NCBI RefSeq assembly: GCF_000336555.1
Contig: NZ_KB375281.1
Span: forward strand, 2,491,954 to 2,555,953
Length of the DNA stretch: 64,000 bases
Origin: Afipia clevelandensis ATCC 49720
Lineage (GTDB): Bacteria > Pseudomonadota > Alphaproteobacteria > Rhizobiales > Xanthobacteraceae
Direction: 5' to 3'
Position 1 is the first letter of the stretch. Each line of letters opens with the position of its first letter. Under the pieces are notes generated by a model. It made no database searches and was not told the DNA's origin. It saw nothing but the letters and a program-made list of their open reading frames with translations. Shown piece by piece: positions 8,649-15,011 of the stretch. Both the position numbers and the translations under genes were made by a program.

Positions 8649-9027
8649 CGTCGGAGTCGAGGAGCCAAATAGGTTTGTTCTGCTTGCGAAAATACTCAAT
8701 TTCGCGAAGCACACCGTTGCTCTCGTTCCAACCATCAATTTGAAGAACGGCAAGCTCATCGCAGCGATCCATAAAAACCTTATCGAAAGCCAGCCAATAC
8801 TCTGATCCCAACGTCCCCTTACCTTTCGTCAGGACTAAATCGATGGGATGCGTCATAGTGATAGGACTAAACACTATGCGCCCTTGCTTTATGAGTTCCG
8901 CAGCCGCTTCCGTCGCTCTATCAAAGCGATAGACGCGCACATCGAGGTCTGCATGCGAATAAGGGCAGGCTAGGTATAGAAGCGAATGATCTTCACTCAG
9001 ATTCGTAATCCTCACTGTTGTTGCCAT
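8617..9027 (-). CDS. DUF1937 protein, nucleoside deoxyribosyltransferase-like fold
   Basis: 136 residues. LLYLACPYSHADLDVRVYRFDRATEAAAELIKQG, VFSPITMTHPID and CDELAVLQIDGWNESNGVLREIEY follow the DUF1937 pattern, which is related to nucleoside 2-deoxyribosyltransferases: a YLACPYS nucleoside loop, a central Asp-rich strand, and the ES.GV..E element where the catalytic Glu sits. The substrate is unknown. The gene is AT-rich and pairs convergently with the membrane protein at 7899. A second protein of this superfamily lies in the AT-rich operon at 16688. Confidence 0.75.
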   Translation of the reverse strand: MATTVRITNLSEDHSLLYLACPYSHADLDVRVYRFDRATEAAAELIKQGRIVFSPITMTHPIDLVLTKGKGTLGSEYWLAFDKVFMDRCDELAVLQIDGWNESNGVLREIEYFRKQNKPIWLLDSDVRLGRKTRIE

Positions 9028-9064
9028 CCATATATCACGTTGACAAAGTTCAGTTCTAGGCTTA

Positions 9065-9292
9065 TATTCCCATCACTTCATTCGTGAGGGGCGCTTCTAG
9101 AGGCGATCCTGAAGTGGAATGAAGCGCGGCGCCCGCGCGCGTGTCTCGCACACACGCTCCCGGGAGGCGGCGGGTCATCGTCCGGGCTCACTATGAAGCT
9201 CTGCCGTTCGCGGCTGGACGATGGACAGGATGAAGGCAGGCGAAAGCCCGCCGGATCAGGATTCGTCCGTCCTGTCCCGGAAGTACGATCCC
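9065..9292 (+). repeat. Dispersed repeat, left copy of an inverted pair
   Basis: Bases 9172-9292 match the reverse complement of 13494-13614 over 121 bases with only two visible mismatches. The similarity continues more loosely outward through a variable hairpin to about 9065, where AT-rich DNA begins. Short open frames inside it are repeat artefacts. See 13494-13730 for the partner. Confidence 0.8.
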
Positions 9293-9855
9293 CTCGCCCA
9301 AAATCGCCGCTGCCGGCGCGCCGAGAGGCGACGCGCTTCCTTCTCATTGAAGGAAGCGAAAGCAACCACCCTTTGCGCCTTCCGGCGCGCCGCTTCCCCT
9401 CATGGTTCGAGGGGCACCTTGAAGGAAACAACCCGCGCGATGCGCGGGAGCATCGGCGCGTGGCTGTTTGAAAGTGGCTGTTTGAAAATTGAATCGGGAG
9501 TTTGAGAGAATGCAGACGCGCACAACACTCACGATGTCGTCCCCGCGCAGGCGGGGACCCATAACCACCGAACATTGCGATAAGAGCGAGACGATTGCTC
9601 CGGCATCTCCTTTCAGTCGGGAATTCAGGGAGTATGGGTCCCCGCCTGCGCGGGGACGACCGGATGAGAGATCGCGCACCACACCGGCACACGCGCGGAT
9701 ACCAATAAGCCCCTCACCCGCTCGCGACCTCTCCCCGCAAGAGCGGGGCGAGGTAATAGGCCTCACATTTTTGTGTGGAATTTTGCCGTAACGGCGGGGT
9801 CTATTCCGCGTATCTCTGGCACAGGCGAAAACGCCGCAGACCAATGAGGACCATC
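9293..9855. repeat. Gene-free stretch with palindromic repeats
   Basis: No credible gene. It holds hairpins at about 9338-9362, then a pair of GTCGTCCCCGCG/GGGGACC palindromes in mirror orientation (9536-9561 and 9635-9660; the same pair is seen at 40980-41096), then a fragment of the CCCCTCACCCGCTC...CCCCGC element (9710-9753) also found at 6263-6385. Confidence 0.65.
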
Positions 9856-10572
9856 ATGGACCGCACCCAGTTCCGCCGCACCGCTCTCGCCATCTCCGCC
9901 GCCGGCCTGCTGGCGCTCGGCTGGTTCACCGTGCCCTCGCGCGCCGCCGAGGAAGCCTTCATCATTCCGCCGCCCGCGGCCGATATCGCGCCCGCAGGTG
10001 GCCTGAAGACCTTCGTGCTCGCGGGCGGCTGCTTCTGGGGCGTACAGGGCGTCTATCAGCACACCAAGGGCGTGACCAACGCGGTGTCCGGCTACGCGGG
10101 CGGCAAGGCCGAGACCGCGAAATATGAAACCGTCGGGCGCGGCACCACCGGCCATGCCGAAGCGGTGCAGATCACCTACGATCCGAAGCAGGTGTCGCTC
10201 GGCAAGCTGCTGCAGATCTATTTCTCGGTGGTGCACGATCCGACCCAGCTCAACCGCCAGGGGCCGGACTCAGGCACGCAATATCGCTCCACCATCTTCA
10301 CCTCGGACCCGGCGGAGAAGAAGCTGGCGCAGGACTACATCGCCCAGCTCAACGCGGCGAAGGTCTATAAAAAGACCATCGCCACCACCATCGAACCCCT
10401 GCAGGGCTTCTATGCGGCTGAAGATTATCATCAGGACTACCTGACGCTGCACCCCAACCAGCCCTATATTGTGTTCAACGATTTGCCGAAGATTGAGAAC
10501 CTGAAAAAGATCTTCGCCGAGAACTATCGCGACAAGCCGGCGCTGGTGCGCGAGGCGAAAGCGACCAACTGA
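9856..10572 (+). CDS. msrA: Exported peptide methionine (S)-S-oxide reductase MsrA
   Basis: 238 residues from the ATG at 9856, preceded by GAGG at good spacing; an in-frame ATG also lies at 9844. The N-terminus MDRTQFRRTALAISAAGLLALGWF is a signal peptide with an Arg-Arg pair, followed by the MsrA domain with VLAGGCFWGVQGVY (catalytic Cys59), GYAGG, GHAEAVQ and EDYHQDY. It repairs S-sulfoxides of methionine, probably in the periplasm given the signal. msrB follows 114 bases downstream on the same strand. Confidence 0.93.
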   Translation: MDRTQFRRTALAISAAGLLALGWFTVPSRAAEEAFIIPPPAADIAPAGGLKTFVLAGGCFWGVQGVYQHTKGVTNAVSGYAGGKAETAKYETVGRGTTGHAEAVQITYDPKQVSLGKLLQIYFSVVHDPTQLNRQGPDSGTQYRSTIFTSDPAEKKLAQDYIAQLNAAKVYKKTIATTIEPLQGFYAAEDYHQDYLTLHPNQPYIVFNDLPKIENLKKIFAENYRDKPALVREAKATN

Positions 10573-10686
10573 GACGCGCGGCAGGCGCAGCGTTTCGGTA
10601 AGTGATGAAAGCGGCGAGCCGCAAGGTTCGCCGCTTTGATGTGAGACACGCCGCATCAACAACGAATAACGAAAGGAGCTAGCGAC

Positions 10687-11106
10687 ATGACCGACACGAA
10701 GACGACCACCGGCTCCGGCACCGTGCAGAAGACCGAGAGCGAGTGGCGCAAGGAATTGACGCCGATGCAGTACGCCGTGCTGCGCGAGAAGGCGACCGAG
10801 CGCCCGTTCAGCGGTGAATACGATCACGCGTTCGATCCGGGCACCTATGTGTGCGCCGGCTGCGGACAGCCGCTGTTCGAGTCCGGCGACAAGTTCGATT
10901 CCGGCTGCGGCTGGCCGGCGTTCTCCGCGCCCGCCACCGAGGGCAGCATCGCCGAGGAGCGCGACATGTCCCATGGCATGATCCGCACCGAGGTGCTGTG
11001 CTCGAAATGCGACGGCCATCTCGGCCATGTGTTCCCGGACGGGCCGGGACCGACGGGATTGCGCTACTGCATCAATTCCGCGGCATTGAAACTTATGCCC
11101 GAGTAA
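10687..11106 (+). CDS. msrB: Peptide methionine (R)-S-oxide reductase MsrB
   Basis: 139 residues with a strong ribosome site (AAAGGAG) before the ATG. Two CxxC pairs (C56/C59 and C105/C108) bind zinc, CGWPAFS supplies the second conserved Cys region, and RYCIN supplies the catalytic Cys128. It reduces R-sulfoxides of methionine and complements MsrA. There is no signal peptide, so it is probably cytoplasmic, unlike its neighbour. Confidence 0.95.
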   Translation: MTDTKTTTGSGTVQKTESEWRKELTPMQYAVLREKATERPFSGEYDHAFDPGTYVCAGCGQPLFESGDKFDSGCGWPAFSAPATEGSIAEERDMSHGMIRTEVLCSKCDGHLGHVFPDGPGPTGLRYCINSAALKLMPE

Positions 11107-11136
11107 ACTCGTCTCTCTTTGCAGAAAAATTAAATT

Positions 11137-11163
11137 CCGCGCGGCTTGCAGACAGCCGCGCGG
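11137..11163. terminator. Strong GC hairpin after msrB
   Basis: Ten-base-pair stem CCGCGCGGCT / AGCCGCGCGG with a 7-base loop, 31 bases after the msrB stop. No T-tract follows, so intrinsic termination is uncertain; it may protect the 3' end of the message. Confidence 0.45.
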
Positions 11164-11177
11164 CTCCTATCTCTGCG

Positions 11178-11199
11178 TACCGTTCGCATACGAACGGTA
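11178..11199. promoter_or_regulatory. Perfect 22-bp palindrome, candidate operator
   Basis: Arms TACCGTTCG and CGAACGGTA with a CATA spacer, 56 bases upstream of the gene at 11255 and followed by an A-run. The symmetry suggests a dimeric regulator site. The regulator is unknown. Confidence 0.5.
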
Positions 11200-11254
11200 A
11201 AAAACGTCCCGTAAGAAACGCTACCAGACAACTTTCGCAGTCAAGGAATTCAAG

Positions 11255-11647
11255 ATGTCCACCCGATCGCGCCAGACCGTGCTGGCGATTGGCCTTGCCG
11301 GCCTTCTCATCGACGCGGTGTCGTCGCACCCCGCCTTCGCGGTCAGCCGCGTCACCCTGTTCAAGGTCGTCTCGCCGCAGAACGAAGTGGTGATCGGCCT
11401 CACCAAGGCGGAACTGGCGCAGATGAAGGGCAAGACGCCCGAGGCGGTGGAGAAAGCGCTGCGCGACACCGGCTCGCTGGAGGCCTGGCAGTACGGCGTC
11501 CGCCGCGGCATCAGCGGCGAGATGGAGCAGGCGCCGGTGCGCAAGATCGCCATCGCCGACCAGCCCGAGGTCCATGTCGAGCACTACACTACGCCGCTGA
11601 AAGTGGTGTCGATCGCCGACGAAATCCTCACCGAGGCGATCCAGTAG
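11255..11647 (+). CDS. Small exported protein of unknown function
   Basis: 130 residues, preceded by AAGGA at good spacing. The N-terminus (MSTRSRQTVLAIGLAGLLIDAVSSHPAFA) is a signal peptide. The mature part is an alpha/beta mix with KAELAQMKGKTPEAVEKALRDTGSLEAWQYGVRRG and no cysteines. I do not recognise a named domain. Codon use matches the chromosomal genes. A palindrome at 11178-11199 may control it. Confidence 0.65.
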   Translation: MSTRSRQTVLAIGLAGLLIDAVSSHPAFAVSRVTLFKVVSPQNEVVIGLTKAELAQMKGKTPEAVEKALRDTGSLEAWQYGVRRGISGEMEQAPVRKIAIADQPEVHVEHYTTPLKVVSIADEILTEAIQ

Positions 11648-11877
11648 CGCCGTCATCTCCGCCATCCCGCCAGGCCATTGAGATTCAAGCACTTTTGCGG
11701 CCAGCGCCCGGCGCGGCCATGCCATTCATCATAGCGCTTATGACGGGTCGCAATTGGCAAAAAATGGCCTATATTAGGGGCTCTTCTGGAATGACCGATA
11801 CAGGCCGCGCGGCTCCCGTCATGGACCCGTCCTCCGGCCGTCGTTTCCATTGAATCCCAATCAAGAAGGCGGAGATC

Positions 11878-12171
11878 ATGGCTGCGTTCAACTACAACAC
11901 CGAAGCCGAACTGTTTCCTGCGGCGATCCGCAAGAAAAAGCGCGCGGGCTTTGCGTACCGCCGGTTCCCGACCGCAGCCGAGGCCGTGCAGTTCGCGATC
12001 GAGCAGCTTCCCGCCGACTCGCTGAACGGCGCCTACCTGCAGGTCGACGAGGCCCGCTTCGACCAGAGCGGAATCCGCACGCTGTATGAAAGCGAAGCAT
12101 TCCCGCTCGAGCGCAACCGGCCGGAGCCGGAGCCGGCCGTTGAAGACGAGAAGCAGACCGCGACCGGCTGA
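11878..12171 (+). CDS. Small conserved-type hypothetical protein
   Basis: 97 residues with GGCGGAG eight bases before the ATG. The first part is basic ([30 protein letters not shown]), the middle has [24 protein letters not shown], and the tail is acidic and proline-rich. It has no signal peptide or cysteines and looks like a small cytoplasmic protein. No function can be assigned. Confidence 0.65.
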   Translation: MAAFNYNTEAELFPAAIRKKKRAGFAYRRFPTAAEAVQFAIEQLPADSLNGAYLQVDEARFDQSGIRTLYESEAFPLERNRPEPEPAVEDEKQTATG

Positions 12172-12199
12172 GGCCGCCGCGCCTCGCACGACTCCTTTG

Positions 12200-12269
12200 C
12201 GCATGATCCGATCCGAAAACCGGTGCCATCCCCGGGTCAGGCCCGAGGACATGCTTTTCGGGATCATGC
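12200..12269. repeat. GCATGATC...GATCATGC palindromic repeat, long form
   Basis: Begins GCATGATCCGATCCGAAAAC and ends TTTTCGGGATCATGC, the two ends being imperfect inverted repeats. A shorter copy of the same family is at 12839-12883. The stop codon of the minus-strand DUF4112 gene (12264-12266) lies inside it. Confidence 0.8.
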
Positions 12270-12812
12270 GCCTCTCGGCTGCTTGTCCATCCAGCGCTTG
12301 AGGATTCGCATGTTGCGCACATTGGCGCGGAACATGACGTCGAATGCGTCGCCGGCGAACGGCACCAGACCCACCACGCCATCCAGCGCCACATTGCCGA
12401 GCATCCGCGCCACCACATGCTTCGGCGCGCCGAGCGCGCGCGCCTCGCGCACGATCCACAGTGAGATCGCGGTGGTGAGAATATCGCCGACCACAGGCAC
12501 GAGGCCGATCAGGCCATCGATGCCATAGCGGATGTTGGTGCCCGGCAGCACGAAGGCGACATCGAGCAGCTTCGACAGCGCGTCGATGCGCGCAAAGCGC
12601 TGCTCGCGCGTCAGTGGGCCGAAGGAAATGCCGCCGAGTGCGCCGGAGAGATTCTCGAAATCCACGCCCGCGCCGAAGCGGCCCGCGCCACCGAAGCCGC
12701 CGGCATGCACCTCGTTGCCGTCCTGGTCGATGATCGGCGGCCGCTTTCCGCTGCTGCGGGGCTTCGCGGTCCGGTCCACAAAGATGTCGTCGGTCATTCT
12801 GGCGCTCGTCAT
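12264..12812 (-). CDS. DUF4112 protein
   Basis: About 182 residues (ATG at 12812; an in-frame ATG at 12797 is possible). The C-terminal 110 residues carry the DUF4112 pattern: LDVAFVLPGTNIRYGIDGLIGLVPVVGDILTTAISLWIVREARALG and GLVPFAGDAFDVMFRANVRNMRIL, two glycine-rich hydrophobic segments likely to associate with the membrane. The N-terminus is Gly-rich and polar. Function unknown. The last codon and stop sit within a dispersed palindromic repeat, so the C-terminus may have been set by its insertion. Confidence 0.8.
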   Translation of the reverse strand: MTSARMTDDIFVDRTAKPRSSGKRPPIIDQDGNEVHAGGFGGAGRFGAGVDFENLSGALGGISFGPLTREQRFARIDALSKLLDVAFVLPGTNIRYGIDGLIGLVPVVGDILTTAISLWIVREARALGAPKHVVARMLGNVALDGVVGLVPFAGDAFDVMFRANVRNMRILKRWMDKQPRGA

Positions 12813-12838
12813 GGTGTCTCACACCCTTGTCGGTTTGG

Positions 12839-12883
12839 GCATGATCTGATCCGAAAACCGGTACCCACTTTTCGGGATCATGC
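12839..12883. repeat. GCATGATC...GATCATGC palindromic repeat, short form
   Basis: Same family as 12200-12269 (ends GCATGATCTGATCCGAAAAC and TTTTCGGGATCATGC), upstream of the DUF4112 gene. The two copies bracket that gene. Confidence 0.8.
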
Positions 12884-12973
12884 CCATAGGCAGCAGCCTG
12901 AGATAGGAACGCCGGATTGCGGCGCAAGTTGCGTGACCGAACCGTAATCCGGCGAAATGTCGCATCCGGGCGC

Positions 12974-13267
12974 TCACCAGACACCGTTCTGCTCCAGCCG
13001 ATCAAGCACGATCTTGCGCATCCGCGCATGGATCGCCTCGATATCGGCGCGCGGCGCGGTGCGGCTCGGCGCGCGGAGCTGGCAGATCATGTCCGGCCCC
13101 TGGCAACGCCGCGCGCGGCGGCAGCGCTTCACCGGACAGCCGCGCCAGTTGCGGTATTCGTCCGACAGCGCGCGCATCAGCGCCGCGATTCCGTCCTCCG
13201 ACAGCAGATAGGCGCGCTGCGCGTCGGTGAACGCAGGCCATGCGCCGCTTTCGTCGTCATCCGTCAT
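12974..13267 (-). CDS. Hypothetical small protein with a Cys/Arg cluster
   Basis: 97 residues from the ATG at 13267, which has an excellent GGAGGGAG ribosome site; the frame is open to 13294. The acidic N-terminus is followed by WPAFTDAQRAYLLSEDGIAALMRALSDEY, then the cluster GCPVKRCRRARRCQGPD with three regularly spaced cysteines and a fourth soon after (MICQ), suggesting a metal-binding knuckle. No family recognised. Composition is chromosomal. Confidence 0.7.
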   Translation of the reverse strand: MTDDDESGAWPAFTDAQRAYLLSEDGIAALMRALSDEYRNWRGCPVKRCRRARRCQGPDMICQLRAPSRTAPRADIEAIHARMRKIVLDRLEQNGVW

Positions 13268-13493
13268 TCTCCCTCCTTGCTGTTGCGAACACATGCGCGA
13301 TCGCTTTCCCGCGCGAAAAGCGCGGATGTCCGTCCGGCGATGTCGTCAAACCGTGTGCCTCTCTTGAAAAGAGAGGGAGGAGGAGCGCCGAAAGACGCGC
13401 CTTCAATTCAAGTGCGCGGCCGGCATCGTGTCGCCACGAGTGCTTGGGCCGCGAAACGCCTTTCGACGCTCCGCCGCGGCGATTTCTGTCCTC
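13268..13493. other. Gene-free flank of the right repeat copy
   Basis: No credible gene. The sequence is GC-rich with short palindromes and looks like diverged repeat material continuous with the copy at 13494-13730. Confidence 0.4.
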
Positions 13494-13730
13494 GGGATCG
13501 TACTTCCGGGACAGGACGGACGAATCCTGATCCGGCGGGCTTTCGCCTGCCTTCATCCTGTCCATCGTCCAGCCGCGAACGGCAGAGCTCCGTAGTGAGC
13601 CCGGACGATGACCCGAGGCCTCCCGGGAGCGGAGAAGGACGTCCCTTCTCGCGCGCGCAGGCGCCGCATCCCGCCCCGCGCTCTCAAGCGTCCCTGGCAA
13701 CGCCCCTCAAGTGAGGCGGGATAAATAGGA
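13494..13730 (-). repeat. Dispersed repeat, right copy of an inverted pair
   Basis: Bases 13494-13614 are the near-exact reverse complement of 9172-9292. Outward, both copies share CTCCCGGGAG, a copy-specific hairpin (here AGAAGGAC/GTCCCTTCT) and an end near GGAATATA, after which AT-rich DNA begins. The pair brackets the 4.2-kb msrAB block. Confidence 0.8.
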
Positions 13731-13773
13731 ATATATGCCAATATCGAATGCTGTCAATACCCTTCCAACGGTA

Positions 13774-13802
13774 TTGGTCGAGTTGTCCAGTAAATGTAAT
13801 TA
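13774..13802 (+). promoter_or_regulatory. Possible promoter of the three-gene operon
   Basis: TTGGTC, a 17-base spacer, then TAATTA, about 22 bases before the first ATG of the operon. It is a fair sigma-70 match in AT-rich DNA where chance matches are common. Confidence 0.35.
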
Positions 13803-13823
13803 TGCCTCGCCCCACCAACTAGG

Positions 13824-14996
13824 ATGCACATATTGACGCGCCCCCCTATTTCGCTTTCCAAGCTCTTGGATTTACGTCCAGCGACAAAAAGGATCGCGCT
13901 TGTATCATGTGGAAGCGCCAAAATTTCCTTCAGAACAGAGGCCCGCTATCTATACAAATCACCGCTGTTTCAAAATTCAATTTACGTTGCTAACGCGATT
14001 GCAGACGAAGTGTTCGTCCTATCAGCATTATATGGTCTAGTTAGACAAGATGAAGTTTTGGACCCGTATGATCTATCACTAAAATCTTTCGATAGTACCC
14101 AAAGCCAACAGTGGGGTGACCGGATCGCCGAGAAGCTCTCGGAGCTTTCATCATTTCCTACAGAGGCAATTCTATTTGCTGGCTCGTCCTATGTTGATCC
14201 AATAGCGAGCTCACTCGCTAATTCGCGGATCACCCTGAAGTATCCTTTCAAGGGATTACCTTTAGGATTGCGCGGATCGAAAATAAAAAGAATGAAGAAA
14301 ATCGTCCGAAGGGGCGAGTTAGCAATTAAACTTTACTCTGTTCTGGCTCGCCAAATCCGGCAAGGAGTTATGGCCCCCCTAACGGAGATATTAAAGGGAA
14401 ACACTCTTCCTGAAAAAGGAGTTTACATATTTTGCGACCCTTCTGAGGACAGTAACCTGCATGTCACCACCCCTCGAATTGTTAGAATAGGAACACATGC
14501 GGTTTCCTCCGGATCAAAGTCCACTTTGAGATCTAGGCTCAGGACTCATGCCGGCTCCGCAGATGGCCGCGGATCACATAGATCTTCCATCTTTCGACTT
14601 CACATCGGGCAGAGCTTAATCGCAAAGAACTCATGGGAGCTCAAGTACCCGCACTGGGGGAAGGGCAGCACAGCTTCATCAGAGATCAGAGAATCAGAAC
14701 GAGATCTCGAGCAAGAGGTCTCATCGTACATGGGGCAACTTCTCGTAACCACTCTTCCTTTAGTAGACGATTCCGGGCCCGGCAGCGCTCGTGCACACGT
14801 TGAAAGAGCACTAGTGGCGTTACTGACGGAAGATATGGATTTTCTAGAAGAAAGCTCATCTGCGTGGCTCGGGCGCTTCTCGTCAAGACCTCAACTTCAA
14901 AGCTCGGGAATTTGGAATGTGCAACACGTTGGCGCTACTTTGGATACAAAATCGGTAAACCTTGCAATTAACCTACTTGAACGCTCCATCTCATAA
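13824..14996 (+). CDS. DUF6884-like domain fused to a GIY-YIG-like nuclease domain
   Basis: 390 residues. Residues about 23-150 resemble DUF6884: IALVSCGSAKI, ARYLYKSPLFQNSIYVANA, DEVFVLSALYGLV, DPYDLSL. Residues about 197-335 resemble a GIY-YIG nuclease: KGVYIFCD (first Tyr), RIVRIGTHAV, the catalytic-Arg helix KSTLRSRLRTH, and a Glu in ARAHVERALVALL (E327). The C-terminus ends ..SGIWNVQHVG, as in relatives of this nuclease family. It is AT-rich with foreign codon use. It is the first gene of an operon with a SIR2-kinase fusion and a deoxyribosyltransferase, so a nucleic-acid-targeting defence role is my inference. The start has no clear ribosome site. Confidence 0.7.
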   Translation: MHILTRPPISLSKLLDLRPATKRIALVSCGSAKISFRTEARYLYKSPLFQNSIYVANAIADEVFVLSALYGLVRQDEVLDPYDLSLKSFDSTQSQQWGDRIAEKLSELSSFPTEAILFAGSSYVDPIASSLANSRITLKYPFKGLPLGLRGSKIKRMKKIVRRGELAIKLYSVLARQIRQGVMAPLTEILKGNTLPEKGVYIFCDPSEDSNLHVTTPRIVRIGTHAVSSGSKSTLRSRLRTHAGSADGRGSHRSSIFRLHIGQSLIAKNSWELKYPHWGKGSTASSEIRESERDLEQEVSSYMGQLLVTTLPLVDDSGPGSARAHVERALVALLTEDMDFLEESSSAWLGRFSSRPQLQSSGIWNVQHVGATLDTKSVNLAINLLERSIS

Positions 14997-15011
14997 TTTG
15001 CCGGCATTATA

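Noticed and set aside
6263-9760. Possible CRISPR array from repeated palindromes
   Set aside because: The repeats differ in type and spacing; there are no regular spacers and no cas genes.
9193-9791. Several overlapping open frames with ESPPDQDSSV-type peptides
   Set aside because: They lie inside dispersed repeats and palindromes and recur as reverse complements at 13.5 kb; repeat artefacts.
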